Counted from the stretch's first letter, positions 23,301 to 35,662 are shown. The stretch is DNA of 64,000 nucleotides from Shinisaurus crocodilurus (GCA_021292165.1 CM037885.1:10287042-10351041); one strand, 5' to 3'. The notes: a model not told the origin generated them from the letters alone. A program made the numbers and translations.

Positions 23301-23706
23301 AGGAGGGTGGGCATATTTGCTGAAACGCCACGGAACGGCGGATCTAGTTGTGGCAGGTTTCTCCTTTCTCACCTGCCCCTCTAGAAATTGGAGCAAAAAG
23401 TAAATACAACACCACGGAATGGAATTTCATCAAACCCGGCCAGGGCAATTTGATGTCCCCCAGCACTTTTATACCCTTGAGCGCCAAAGCCACTGCTCTG
23501 ATTCAAATTGGTACCCCTCCCCCCCACTTTTATTTTTTAAAGGTAGGAGATGCAAATTCAGGTTTTGGCCCTTAACGTTTCGGAAAGACTTAAGAGTTGG
23601 TGAGTCTGCAGTGGGAGGGAATTCCATGGGGGGGGGACAGACCCCAGGAAGGGTTCCCCTGAGGCCATCTCTGGCTAAACCTGATGCCTCTAGAATCTAG
23701 ATTGTG

Positions 23707-24225
23707 TCATGGTGCAGTGTGGTGCAATGGTTACTATTGGATTGGGGAGAACTGGGTTCAAGTCCCTACTTAGTCATGAAGCTCACTGTGACTGGGTTCA
23801 GACAACACGATAACCCACATTTGGGTTGAGTGTGAGTTGTTGTTAAACCGTGGGTTGTTGTTGAAACGTGGGTTATCGTGTTGTCTGAACCCAGCTGGTT
23901 TGTTAACCACAAACAACCCACAGTTCACGACTGAACAACAAACCATGGGTTCTCATGGGTTGTTCATGGTTAACAAGCCATGGTTTGTTAGTGCAGCTGG
24001 GTTCAGACAACCCCTGTTTCAACAACAACCCATGGTTCAACTTCAACCCATATTCAACCCTTGAGTGTGGGTTAGCATGTTGTCTGAATCCAGCCTGTGT
24101 GACCTTGCGCCAATCTCTCTCAACCTAACCTACCCCAAAGGGTTGTTGTGAGGACAAAATGGTGGGGGCAAGAAGCTGCCCTGGACTACTTGGAGAAAAG
24201 GCAGGATAGATAGATAGATAGTTTA
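23707..24225 (+). mobile_element. Sauria-type SINE split by a fold-back element
   Basis: Left part 23707-23786 carries the head and 'tagtcatgaagctcactg'. Right part 24095-24225 resumes at 'tgtgaccttgcgccaatctc' and ends in aaggcaggatagatagatag. The two parts are contiguous in other SINE copies. The intervening 23787-24094 is a fold-back element. Confidence 0.7.
23787..24094. repeat. Fold-back DNA element (gttcagacaacacgataa family), copy 2
   Basis: Starts actgggttcagacaacacga and ends tgttgtctgaatccagcc. Internal mirrored blocks as in 13912-14226. It sits inside the SINE at 23707-24225. Confidence 0.7.
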
Positions 24226-24940
24226 TTTACGGTCATAGACCAAAACCGAGAAAAGGCAGGAAAGAAATGCAATGAACACATTATTAAGAAGGGTCCTTTC
24301 GTGGATCTCAGGATGTTACCAAAGCAAGAAAACTGGCACTTGAGCACTGGAATTGATGGACAGAGCAGCACAACAGTGGAGGGGAACTTTGATGGAGTCT
24401 CAAGTTATGGTCTGCCGAGAAGGAAGGATTTTTGTCAAGATCCTGAAGCAATACGAGGATCAGATTGCCCCTTGATATGGGAATTTCCACTTGGACCTTT
24501 GCCTCTGCTTGCTGCAGCTGCTGAGGGTTGCACAGCCTTCTGTCTGTCGGCACGCACATTGCACAAGGGTTTTTTCTTTCTTGAGGCCCTTCAGTTCAGG
24601 GAACAAAGTCTAACCGTGCAAAAGCGAAAGTAGTAAAATGGACTCTCGCTCCCTATGCTACAAGCTATTAAGAACAAAGAATCCTGTGGCACCCTAAAGA
24701 CTAGCAAATGAATTATTTATTACCTTTGTTCACCTTTTTAAGGTGCTGCAAAACTCTTTGTTGTTGCTACTTCAGCAGGCTAACATAAAAATTATGAGGG
24801 TTGACTTTTTCTTCTTCTTGCAGGTCTCTCTCTTTCTTTTCTTTTTTAAACCAGTTCCACAACAAGCAGAAATTCACCAGGTGCTTGTTGGGAGCAATAA
24901 TGGGGGAATGCTTCACCTGTGGAATTCCTGCCAAGGAAAA

Positions 24941-24976
24941 CGGGGAGGTGGAGGTGGAGGTGGAGGCGGCGGCAGC
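24941..24976. repeat. (GGAGGT)n / (GGC)n run
   Basis: Short GGAGGT tandem array ending in GGCGGC. No supported reading frame. Confidence 0.8.
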
Positions 24977-25096
24977 CTGTAAAAGCTACATCAGTTGGGC
25001 ATTTCTTCCTCATATTGAATACAGGCCCAAACAGGCCAATACAAGCCAAAACAGTAATACCCGTCCACAGACAATGGCTCTGCCAGCTGCACTATT

Positions 25097-25466
25097 CCGC
25101 CTTCCCCAACCTGGTGCCCTCCAGATGTGTTGGTTGGGGGATGCTGGGAGTTTTAGTTATTTATTTTATTTATTATATTTATACCCCGCCTTTTTTCCTG
25201 CAAGGAACCCAAGGCAGCTTACATAATCCTCCTCCTCCTCCTCCTCCTCCTCCTCTCCATTTTATCCTCACAGCAACCCTGTGAGGTAGGTTAGGCTGAG
25301 AGTCAGTGACTGGCCCAAAGTCACCCAGTGAGTTTCATGGCCGAGCGGGGACTAGAACCCGGATCTCCCGAGTCCCAGCCCAACAGTGTAAACACTATGC
25401 CACACTGGCTCTCTTGAGTTGTAGACCAACATATACGGCAGACACCAGGTTGGGGAAAGCTGCACT
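25097..25466. repeat. Family-C fold-back MITE interrupted by a Sauria SINE
   Basis: Left arm 25097-25156 (ccccaacctggtgccctcca) and right arm 25416-25466 (gacaccaggttggggaaagc) are separated by a reverse Sauria SINE at 25157-25415. GAGTTTTAG (25148-25156) and GAGTTGTAG (25416-25424) are probably the target duplication. Confidence 0.75.
25157..25415 (-). mobile_element. Sauria SINE, reverse orientation
   Basis: tataccccgccttttttcct ... gtcacccagtgagtttcatg ... atgccacactggctctc. Full length, with a (cct)n block at 25229-25255. Confidence 0.85.
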
Positions 25467-26361
25467 AAACACGGAAGAGTTTTACTCGGGAGCAAATGTT
25501 CACATGTTTATTTTACAGAAAGATGTGCCCTGCCTTTGGCACACAAGGATGTTCAATAAAGTAATATGAGGCTTTGAGACAGGAAAGTCACACTGGGGTG
25601 GTGCTTTTGTTATAAACAGAGAGGTGCCACTCTCAGTTTCTCTGTTCTCTATGGCTGCAGATCGTATCGCTAATCTGGGCCCTAGCATCTCCGTGATGAA
25701 AACCCAATATACTTTGTGCAGAATAGTTTGGTGTTAGAGTGTAAGTGCCATAGGGATTGTGTTGGGATTGTACTCCCTTATACACCCCAGAATTCTTTCC
25801 AGAGAGAAAATAGCCTTTCTTTCTGCAGTGGACAGGGGCATTATGGGAAGTAAGGTGACCAGATGCAAAAGAGGACGGCCAAAGGCAGTGTTAGGGGGTG
25901 GCCCACTAGGGCTGGAGCCCCAAATCTTTCATTTGAAGCCCCGTATCTCTGGGAGCCCATCTGCCCCACCACCCTGCTGTCCAGGGGCACTTGCTGAAAG
26001 AAAGGTACAGGGCCCGCCCTGAGGATCGCTGTTGCATCTGATCCCCCTGGATGAGCTGGCTTTTTGCCCACATGTGCTTCACCCGCTGCTGCCCCCCCTT
26101 GAATCTTTCTGCCTGAAGTCCCCCCACCCCTGAAATCAAATGCCCTCCTCTCCCCAGTCCATACATCCCTTTTTACAAATAGGGGTGTCCTTAGGAGACA
26201 GGGTCTTTTAAAGACACACACACAGAGAAAGAGACTTTGGAGCATATGAGCCCCAGATCTTTTCAGTACCTAGCACCACTCCGGTCAGGGCTCCTGCACC
26301 ATTAATAGTAGTTGTATAGAAGAGAAATCCCAGAGGGTACAGCTTGTCACACACCTTCCCA

Positions 26362-26488
26362 GGGGTGGGCAAAAGGTAGATCTCCAGATATTTTGGACTT
26401 CAACTCCCAGAAGCCCCTGCCAGCATGGCCAATTGTCAGGAATGCTGGGAGTTGAAGCCCAAAACATATGGCGATCTGGCCACCCCTG
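26362..26488. repeat. Fold-back MITE, family C
   Basis: cttcaactcccagaagcccc with mirror gaatgctgggagttgaagcc. Outer ends ggggtgggcaaaaggt / ctggccacccct. Confidence 0.6.
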
Positions 26489-26489
26489 T

Positions 26490-28830
26490 TACACAGCTAT
26501 TAAAGATGTGGGAGCCATGCCATCTTTTGCATGTGGCCACCCAAAGAAGTGACAACGCTGTTTTGTAGCTTACTAATATTGACATGGTTGCCATCCTTTG
26601 TCTGCAAAAATAATGAGGCCCCCTGAATGGCCAGAGAACGGAGCTAAGGCAAGTGAGGCCACGTAGGTAGAATCTGTCAAGGGAGGGGTAGGATCCTGGA
26701 ACAAACTGATGACGTTCACTGGGCTTTTTAGTCCCCCAGTGCTGGTTACTTGAGAGAACTAGGGTTATGTACGTTTGTTTGTTTGGCTTGTGACTTTTAA
26801 CATCAGCCTGGTGCAAAAAAAAAAAAGAAAAAGAAAAAAGAAGAAGTAGGTGAAGTGTAAAGTGATGGGGAAAGTTGCTGAATGTTTGTGTATAAGGCTT
26901 CTGTGAAATGTTATGCACAGGAGCAGGGAGGTCAATAAAAGGGGAAGGGAGTGGGGAGTCAGTCAGCCAGTCACTCAGGAAAAGAAGATATCAGCCTCCC
27001 CGTTTCATCTGGACTGTCCACCCACACAGCCCAGTGTCTGCCTGCAACGGCTCCGTGGGAAAGAATGCTTGCTGCTGCTGCTACTGTGGAGCTAGTTTCT
27101 GAGCATGGGATTCTTGCTGAATCTATTGTACTTTTAAAATGTTGTAAGCCACCGTAGGTTTCTCTAGTAAAAAAAATGCAGGATATATCTATCTATCAAA
27201 TAAATGAAAATACTGGCAACACTAGATACAGTTTTACTGGCAGGGCTGGCAGTAAAACCTCAGGTCATCTGATGCAATTGGTAAGCAGCTGATTCAGGAC
27301 TGATGAAATAAGTACTTCTTCGCACAATGCATCCATAGTTGATTAGATGGGGATTAGACACATTCATGGAGAAGAAAAGATCCGTCAGTATCTCTTTCCC
27401 GTGATGGCTATATGGGAACGCCTGTGTTCAGAGGGGTCTGGCCACTGAATATAGGTGAAAGAAGAGCATTGCTTTCGATTTCAAACTTGCTTGTGTGGGC
27501 TTCATGGAGGCATCTCGTTGGCTGATGTGGGAAGCAGAATGCTGGACTGCTCTTCGTATGGCCAGTAAAATATTGGCCAGTTGTCATTAAAAAACAACAA
27601 CAATCAAGCAAATGTTCCGGTTCTATGAGCAGGAAATGCAGGAAAAAGGATTAGGCTGCAGGGGTCCCAACCTTTTTGAGCGAGTGGACACATTTGGAGT
27701 TTTGAGAGAGTGTTGTGGGTGCTCTCACAAAATGGTTGCTCGGGGGGGGGGAGGCTTGCCCATTCATACAATGGCTGCCATGGTGGGCGTGGCTGGTCAC
27801 AAAACACCCATTTCCCAGAAGGCAAACTAGTGAGATGAAAAAAATAAGTGACTTGCCCAAGAAGCTAAGTACAGGGCAAAGGTGGGATCTGAGCTACAAA
27901 ACACAAACATCAGGAAGGGGTAGCGAGCCTGGAGGGTGCCAAGTGAGCACCTCATTGGAGACCCCCAGGATTACGGTTACCAGGTTGTCACCTCCAGTGC
28001 AATTGGTGAGCAGTTGAATCTTCAGGACGGGTAAAATAAGTCGTTCTTTGCACAATGCAGAAGTAGTTTATGAAATTTGTTGCCACACAATGTGGTGATG
28101 GCCGCTCCCTTTCACCTGCAACTTTGCATCTAACAGCAGCCTGACTCAGAGATATTTGGCAGGTGAAGTCTTCCCTTAACCACCCCGGAAGGCTGACAGT
28201 GTGGAAATCTTATTAATGTTTAAATAAATAAAGATAAAGGGAAAAGGAAAGCAGCACTCACTCAATTTCTTGGGGCCAGCCAGGAGCAGGACTAGAAAAT
28301 CAGTGGCCACTCTATGTATGGATATCTATTCCTCTTGAAAGAAAAGTTTGCTGTCCTCTCTCATCACTCAGCCAGCAGACAGTAAAGCAACATGAGTGAT
28401 TGCTTGCATTCAAGTAACTGCTGGTGTGTACTTTTAAGGGGTTTCTCTGGTAGTTCACTTTTGGACTAGGTAAACAGATGAATGGTCACTCTCATGACTG
28501 GATGAACAGGAGCACATAGCTCTGCTTCTTATCCTTCTTTACTTCACTCTTTCCATAGGTGGAGTTAAAGGTGGAGTTAATAAACAGTAGGTGGAGTTAT
28601 AGATGGAGTTAGGTGGAATATAGGTGGAGTTAAAGTCCAGAGGCTATACAGTTAACTAGTTTTCAGGTTTTTCTACCCAAGGCTGTTAATCCACTGTATC
28701 TCCTTTCGGTTTTGTTGCAGAATTGAGATCTGAGCACTCTCTGAAGAGTATTTCCTTTCCTGCTACATAACCTCTAGGTGGCATAGTGGAATAGTGCAAA
28801 TACACAACTGAAAAACAGCATAGATTTCAG
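26490..28830. other. Intergenic stretch; CR1 fragment and a degenerate tandem repeat
   Basis: No gene supported. 27330-27570 resembles a sense CR1 tail (acacattcatggagaagaa, agaatgctggactgctcttc). 28555-28640 is a degenerate repeat of aggtggagtta, about seven units. An A-rich run lies at 26816-26845. Confidence 0.45.
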
Positions 28831-28990
28831 ATCATAGAGTTGGAAGGAGCCTACAAGGCTATCGAGTCCAACCCCCCTGCTCAATGCAGGAAACTAGAGG
28901 AGGGCTCTCCCATCCAAGTAATAACCAGGCTTGACCCTGCTTAGCTTTCCACGCTCAGACAAGCTGAGCCAGCGTAAGCCACAGGCCTGT
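28831..28990 (-). mobile_element. 5S-rRNA-headed SINE with CR1-like tail
   Basis: Reverse copy: atcatagagttggaaggagc ... ccatccaagtaataaccagg ... gaccctgcttagctttcca. Nearly full length. Confidence 0.82.
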
Positions 28991-29399
28991 ACTTTCTTTT
29001 GCTTTCACAATTGTATACCGCATTTCCCCTGCTCTAAAAAAAAAAAAAAACCTCTTTGAAAGTGCTAGTTATACACAGAAGCAGAATTGGAGGGTTCCTT
29101 GGGTTCCTTCCAGGGGGGGGGGGGAAGGCAGGATATAAGTGTGATCTCAATATCTGGAGGGCACCAGGTTGGGGAAGGCTGGTGTAGATGTTACTGCCTG
29201 CCTGTGCAGGCTACAGGACAGCCACACTTTGCACACAATGAGTGATGCGAGTGGTAAGAAGCACCAAATGTTCTGTCCCCGTGCAATGCTACCAGGGGCA
29301 CAGGCTATTCAGCAGCCTGGTGACCTCTAAACTGGCCTGAACTCCTGTGGATAAGCTAAGGAAACGGTTGATCCTGGTGGTCTGCTATCAGCACAGCAA

Positions 29400-29885
29400 C
29401 AATTAACATTCAAAGCCCTAAACGGCTTGGGCCCAGGTTACCTGAAGGATCATCTCCTCCCATATATACCTGCCTGGACCCTAAGAGCATCCTCGGCGGT
29501 CCTTCTCCGGGAGCCCCTGCCAAAGGAAGTGAGGTGGGTGGCTACTAAGAAGAGGGCCTTTTCTGTTGTGCCACCCCAGTTGTTGAATGAGCTTCCTGGA
29601 GAGGTTTGCCTGATGCCTACGTTGTTCTCTTTCTGGTGCCAGGTGAAGACCTTCCTATTTCCCCAGGCATTTTAGTCTTTCAGTTTCTGTTGTTTTAAAT
29701 CTGTTACTGTATTTTAAACCTTTGCATTGCTGCTAGGTTTTACTTTGGTTTTTATTTCTATTTTATACTGTACTTCTAAATTTTTATAGTGTATCTTATG
29801 TTGTATTCTATGGTTTTAATTGTTGTGAACCACCCAGAGAGCTTTGTCTATTGGGTGGTATAGAAATGTACGGTAATAAATAAAC
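29400..29885 (+). mobile_element. LINE 3' terminus (L2/CR1-like) with ORF2 C-terminal relic
   Basis: 29403-29675 encodes a relic of the LINE ORF2 C-terminus: YLKDHLLPYIPAWTLRASS and RAFSVVPPQLLNELP match the familiar 'GDRAFSVAAPRLWNSLP'-type end of L2/CR1 ORF2 proteins. A T-rich 3'UTR, ccacccagagagctttgtc and an aataaataaa end at 29874 follow. 5'-truncated and inactive. Confidence 0.65.
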
Positions 29886-30242
29886 AAACAATAACTTGCT
29901 TTTTTAAAAATCACCAACATTTGCAGGGGCCAACCAGAGTGGAAGCAGCCCCTTCAGCCATCGCTGGATCTGTTCAGTGGCGAGGGAGTGTTCTGTGGAG
30001 TCATGATGATCTTATTTATTTATTATTTCAAATAATGACCGCCCACTTTTCCATTTAAGCTAACATTCCCGAAGAGGTACACTCAGTTAAAAACATAGAA
30101 CAATCAATTTATGATAACATAATAAAACACACACAAGACAATCAGCACATATCAGCAGATTAGTTAGCTAAAAACAACAACCATAAAGGCATAGAAGCTG
30201 TATAATAACAAGACATTAGATTAAGCAGTAATTAAAACCATT

Positions 30243-30895
30243 TGTGAAGGACCAGCACCCGGGTCCTATGCGTGAGTTCGGCGCTTAACGGGTTAACCGG
30301 CACTGAGTTACAGTCCGTACAAGCAAGTGAAACCGACTAGGAGGTTTGCGTACACAAGAGGAAACTAGAGCCCTTTAAATGACCAAATCAGGCTTTATTT
30401 ATTTACACAAGATACGGAGCGGAACTAACAGCTTTCTAGGAATACTATAATGTCAACACAACCTGAGGTGACCTCTACGTTTATCAATGAAACAGGCTCC
30501 CAGGCTAGCGCATTGGGATTAGTCAGTTACTTTAGACTAAAGACTTTACGCTATTCAATTTCAGCCTGGCTCCGGGTCGGCCGATCCGGGGATGAGAACA
30601 GCTTACTCCAGCCGCCGCTTGGAGGATGAACCTTGTTCCAAAGCACCCTGTGTTCCCAACAACCCCTCACAGGAAGAGAGAGGGGTTTTCTACCCCTGAG
30701 TTTCCCGGGAAGAAGGTGACGTGCTGGGTACTTTACAGCTCTTTGAGACTGCCCTGATAGTTTGATGGTCTTGATGGTCCTTTCTTGGGTTTTGTGGAAT
30801 TCAACCGAGACTCTCCATTGTTGGGGATGCCGGTCTGTCTGGCTGCTTCCCTGTAACTCAATCCCCCCTCCTCGCCCCCCTCCCCTGGACGGAGG

Positions 30896-30930
<35 letters not shown>

Positions 30931-30960
30931 CATGCATACTCGTGTCAGGCTTTCTCCACA
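30243..30960 (-). mobile_element. Solo LTR of an endogenous retroelement
   Basis: 718 bp, TG...CA on the minus strand (starts TGTGGAGAAAGCCTGACACG, ends GGTCCTTCACA), flanked by a perfect 5-bp target duplication CCATT (30238-30242 and 30961-30965). A (CA)n tract lies near its 5' end. The counterpart of the AATAAA in the relative at 40677-41455 is changed to AATAAATAAAG here. No internal gag, pol or env sequence is attached, so it is a recombined solo LTR. The 5-bp duplication fits an ERV or Gypsy-type LTR element. Confidence 0.88.
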
Positions 30961-30999
30961 CCATTCAATGTGAATATCTCATCAGGATGCTGTTCTGTA

Positions 31000-32100
31000 A
31001 AACCACGTTCTGCAATGTCTGGGCAAATGGAAACATCTTTACCTAGCACCTGAACTTTAATAAAGAGGGCATCGGGTGGGTTTCCCTGAGGAGGGCATTC
31101 CATAAATGGGGATCCACCACTTAAAAGGGCCCTTTCAAGGAGGACCGGCCCTACCATAAGGCAAAGTGAGGCACACACCTCAGGCAGCAGAGATTAGGGG
31201 GTAGGTAGTAGTGGCGAGATGTTGGAGGACACCGTACACTGTGTGGACCATATGGCCTGCCCTGTGCCCCCCAAGCAAGCCTGCTGCCCTCAAGAGGGCA
31301 CTGTTCCATCAGCAGGGTCAAAATCAGATTCAAGTTCAACTGCCAGGCTGATCAGCTTCTATGCCTGGAATGGGGACCATCTTGTCCTTTGCCTCAGGCA
31401 GCAAAATGTCTTGGTCCTTCCAAGTGACACCTATTATGCCAGTAGTGCTCACTTATGGTCACTTACGTTTGGAACAAACTTTCAAAACAGCTCACAATAT
31501 TGTAAATAGTAAAGAAGAGTGCCTCCAACCACATGCAGAGTGTTGTTGTTTCCCCCCTCACTACTGAGTGATCAGAACCAACAAGCACACCAGGAATTGG
31601 GGGCACAGATTCCAGTTCAATGTAGACTTGAGCCATGAGACTTCTGTTGTTGCTGTGGTTTAAAAACCCACTAACCACGGAAGACATCTGCTTGCTGCTC
31701 AGTAAATAGCAAGAGGGAAACAGAACAGCTCAGAGGTCAAGGCAAAGCAAAGTCCACCGCTTTGATGCTATCACATCAGCCTCATTGTGGGTGTGATTTG
31801 CTGCCCGCAGAGTAAGCAAGGCAGCAGCTGTCTCCCTCCCTCCCCAGAAATGGTGACATCACAGAACAGAGTGGGCGGTGCTAAGGCAGGGGTTGATGAT
31901 TGGCTTGGGAAGTCCTTGGTTGCTTGGTCAATCGAGTTGCAGAAGTGTGGAGGAGAATATTTTCAAGAGTCATAAAAGGGTGGAGAACCAGTGGGGTATG
32001 GTCATCTCTGAATGCAAATTCCATAGGGACAGGGAAGGGTGCACTGGGTGGTGTCACTCGGTACATTAAACAAGGAATAGTGTCAAACTAGAAACCTCAA
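31000..32100. other. No supported gene; possible DNA-element relic
   Basis: 31140-31400 contains 'ggaccggccctaccataagg' and 'cacacctcaggcagcagaga' with a partial mirror 'tgcctcaggcagcaaaatgt', resembling a decayed terminal-inverted-repeat element. The rest is unannotated. Confidence 0.3.
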
Positions 32101-33440
32101 AAGGGGCAGGACTCCTCCGCAATGGGGTTCTCCAGGCCCCAAAAGTAATTTAGTATTGGCGGCATTCTGTCGTCGCCCTGACCAAAATGCTCTATGTTAA
32201 TTGAGACGGAAATGAAATCATGGGAGCCTCGAACGAGAACAGTAGGCTCCTTCCATGTGATCTATGAATCATTGAAATCCTCGACAAATGAACAGGGAGG
32301 CATCCGAAAAGTATGTGACTTCCGTCACATACAGTGATCCATCGACACAGAGAGGCAAAATTTCTCAATACCCTAAACAAGTGGTCACAGAACCAACCAG
32401 AGGGGAGGCACGTAATTCTAAGTGGTGTCCGGAACCTAGAGTGAGAAGTGAATGTTGTTGAACTGATTGGAAACAGTGACCACAGCGCTATCAGATTTAG
32501 TTCATATGTAAGTGGAAAATTGTGAAGGAAGGCCAACACAGTCACATTAGGCTTCAAAAGAGGAAAGATCTTTAAAATGAGAGAACTGGTAAAAAGGAAG
32601 ATCAAAGTGAAAGTCCAGAGGGTCAAATCTCTTCAGAATGCTTGTGGGCTACTCATGGGAGCAGAACACAATAGCAGCAGCAGACTTCCCCCAACAAACA
32701 CATGCACACACAGGCTTGTTTCTAAAGTAGATGCTTTTAAAATAAAATTTAACCACCACCCCCCGGTAACATAAGATTTCTTAGGTACTATAAGCTTGAT
32801 GGTTGCAGACTTTGTAAGTGCAGTTTCTTAATTGTCTCCTCAACTAAACCACAGAACATGTCTTCTTGCTAAACCCTAGCAAGCGTCAGTTAAGTCAGTT
32901 AACTGTAGGACTAGCCTAGCTGTCAGAGAGAGAGAGAATAGAATTTCTAACTTGTTGCTAGGCAACATCCAGCATTCCCTCCCCTGATACCACTACGTAG
33001 TTTGCTCAACTGAACCATGCTCCCTGACTTCTCAGAGAAGCTTGGTTTCTGCCTTTGCCCTTTAACTAGATTATAACAGTCTATCTTAACCCTTTACTGG
33101 GCAGTCAACTTAAAAAACCCTCCCTGCAGAGTTGACATCTTTTTGTCACATATTCCAACAACTCAAAACCTCCGTAATAGAAGCTCAGCTAGAGTGTATA
33201 GTGCAGATCAGGAAAGGTAGCACAAAATCCAAGAGGTCACCGGCATGGTTAATGAGCAATGTCAAAGAAGCTTTTAGAGATAACAAGTCTTCCTTCAGAA
33301 AATGGAAGTCTTGCCCAAATGAGGAGAACAAAAAGGAACACAAACTTGCACAAAGGAAATGCGGGCAGACAAAAAGGAGTGCAAATAAGGATTTTGAGGA
33401 GCACATTGCTATAATAACATTAACACCAACAATTTAAAAA
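32100..33440 (+). mobile_element. CR1-type LINE relic, sense, two coding blocks
   Basis: Around 32455-32650 the frame reads as the junction of endonuclease and reverse-transcriptase regions (VVELIGNSDHSAIRFSS, then FKRGKIFKMRELVKRK). 33180-33430 gives the following linker (KGSTKSKRSPAWLMSNVKEA, FRKWKSCPNEENKKE). These match CR1-clade ORF2 in order. Frameshifts and stops show it is dead. 32690-33120 between them is unrelated or diverged. Confidence 0.7.
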
Positions 33441-33479
33441 AATCTTTAAATACTTCGGAAGCTGGAAATCAGCTGATGG

Positions 33480-34590
33480 GATCTGAGAGGCATTTAAACC
33501 ACTTGCAATGGGGTGGGGGGAGAACTACACAAAAGCTGTGATACCTCCAAACAATTGGCAGCTGGGAAAAGGGGGTGGGTCCATCTGGGAAATCTTGGAG
33601 GGCTGGAATGGGACTCCAGGAGGGACGGATTTGGCCTGGAGGGCTGAAGTTCAACACCCCTGGTTTAAATGATACTGATACTGAAACCATATGCCAGGGA
33701 GCAAATTCCATGGGTTCCCCCCCCACCCTCTTCCCCAGGGGTGTGCCAGTTCAGTAACTGCAGCCACCTGGGAGTTCTTCCCGGGTATCTCTTATGCAGT
33801 TAGTGTAAAGTGTAAAGAGACCCATTGTAAGCACAAAGTTGGGAGTGTTTGCAGTAACTATGAGTTAATTAGCAATAAGGAGAAGAGGTGGCAGAGACAA
33901 ATTGCCAACTTTTCTCTTTAATGGCCCTGAGCCTTCAACAGTAGCCTGAGTGACAGTGACATGCACCAGTCTAGGTGCTCAAGCTTTTCCTATTACTTTG
34001 TGCCAGTTAAAGGCACAGGAGCAGAGGAAGGAAAGACAACAACAAACCAAAAGCAGCTAGTACCCAACAAAAACACAAAATGACACCTCTCTGTTACTCG
34101 ACAGGAACCTGGGACATAATTAGATGCGCCACCACACTCAAAGCAAATCTGGAGGGTCCTGTCGAGGTGAAACATCTGTGGGAATTTTGAGAGAAGTTAA
34201 ACGAACGTCATAAAGATGAGAAAAATTTCTCAGGCTGGGAACATGCCATCTAAGCCTGGTGAAGAAATAAAAAGTCCCTACTTTAAAGAGAAATCCCCTA
34301 GGAAATGGTTAGCTGCTGCTTTGTTTTTTTATGTTCTGGGGGTACTCAGGCATGATAAAAATAAAAATAAAAATTCCAGTTACGATATAATTAGTAATGT
34401 ATTTGATTTTCTTAAAGTTAGATCGTAATGTCATTAAAATATTTCGATAAATGAACCCGATTACACTCCTTCTGTGCTTCTATGACCCTGCCCTTGTTTC
34501 CTAGGCGTCCTTCCTGAAAGCACATGTTGGTCAGGCAGCCAGTTAACAAGAAAAAGAAACCGATGCTCGGGAGAGATGGCAGGGTGCCAT
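33480..34590. other. No supported gene
   Basis: 33560-33665 (gaaatcttggagggctggaa) resembles a common DNA-element tail. The remainder shows no repeat family or exon that I recognise. Confidence 0.35.
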
Positions 34591-34596
34591 AACAGA

Positions 34597-34713
34597 GGCG
34601 TGGAGGCCTTCCAGATGTTGTTGGCCTCCAACTCCCATTAGCCCAAGGTAGCATGGGCAATGGTCAGGGATGCTGGGAGTTGTAATCCAGCAACCTCTGG
34701 AGGGCCACGGGTC
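34597..34713. repeat. Fold-back MITE, family C
   Basis: gaggccttccagatgttgtt with mirror aacctctggagggccacggg. Inner ccaactcccattagc / gggatgctgggagttg. Confidence 0.65.
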
Positions 34714-34754
34714 ACTCCTGCCATAACATAAAGTATTCAAAGAGAAGCAAAGGT

Positions 34755-34987
34755 CTATTTATTTGTTACATTTCTACCCCACCTTTCCTCCAAGGAGCCC
34801 TAGGCGGCGTACACGATCCTCCTCCTCCTCTCCATTTTATCCTCACAACAACCCTGTGAGGTAGGTTAGGCAGAGAGTCAGTACGTGATGATCCAAACTC
34901 ACCCAGTGAGCTTCATGGCTGAGTGGGGACTTGAACCCGGGCCGGGTCTCCCCAGTCCAACATTCTAACAACTACCCCACTCTGGCT
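34755..34987 (-). mobile_element. Sauria SINE, reverse
   Basis: tttctaccccacctttcctc ... ccctgtgaggtaggttaggc ... cttgaacccgggccgggtc. Diverged but complete. Confidence 0.75.
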
Positions 34988-35074
34988 TACGGTGTGAATT
35001 GTGTGTGCAGGGTTGCCAACATTTTTTCATTGCTTCTGCTCCTGTTAATAAAGATAACTGTAGCATGTGAAGGG

Positions 35075-35222
35075 CAAGTGTGGCATGGTTGTCAGTGTTG
35101 GACGAGGGCTGTGGAGAGTCTTGGGTTCAAATCCCCACTCGCCCATTAGCTTCGCCTCTGGCCTCGTCGTGATCTCGCAGCCTAACCCACTTCATAAAGA
35201 TGCCGTGAGCCTAAAACACATG
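35075..35222 (+). mobile_element. Diverged Sauria-type SINE
   Basis: gtgtggcatggttgtcagtg, gggttcaaatccccactcgc and cagcctaacccacttcataa preserve the SINE order, but the copy is short and old. Confidence 0.5.
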
Positions 35223-35482
35223 TACAAAAACAGCCTGTTTGTTTCAGTACATTTCTAACCTTCCCACCATCCCATCGTTTTGGAAGAAGCTGGATCTTGA
35301 AAGTGAGGAATTGTGGAAAGAAATTCCATTTTGCCACGGGGAGGTGAAATGGACTGTAGCCCACAAAAGCTTATGCCTCATATGTGTGTTGGTCTTTAAG
35401 GTGCCACAAGCCTCTTTGTTAACAACAGCAGAGGGTGCTGTGAAGTCCTGACTGGCCTCATCCCTCTTGGGCAAGAGGCTAG

Positions 35483-35549
35483 AACAGCCTTACCTAACCT
35501 GGCGCCTTCCAGATGTGTTGGACTACAATTCCCATCACCCCCAGTTCAC
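35483..35549. repeat. Left half of a family-C MITE
   Basis: cctaacctggcgccttccag, then ggactacaattcccatcacc. The right arm is absent. Confidence 0.55.
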
Positions 35550-35662
35550 CACCCCATGCAGGCTACCCTGAGCAAGACAGGCAGGGATAGACAGGTGATA
35601 AATAATGGTGAACTTTCCCCATTGTTTTATCTCCATGTCAGAAAAGCTTCAACCGGCTAGAT

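Noticed and set aside
22989..23384. 131-codon plus-strand frame in the CpG block as a divergent gene
   Set aside because: GC-rich islands give long frames by composition. It is Gly/Arg/Ser-rich with no motif and no donor leading to a further exon.
30551..30964. 137-codon frame inside the LTR as a retroviral protein
   Set aside because: It lies wholly within the solo LTR and spans the (CA)n tract. The His-Thr run is simple-repeat translation.
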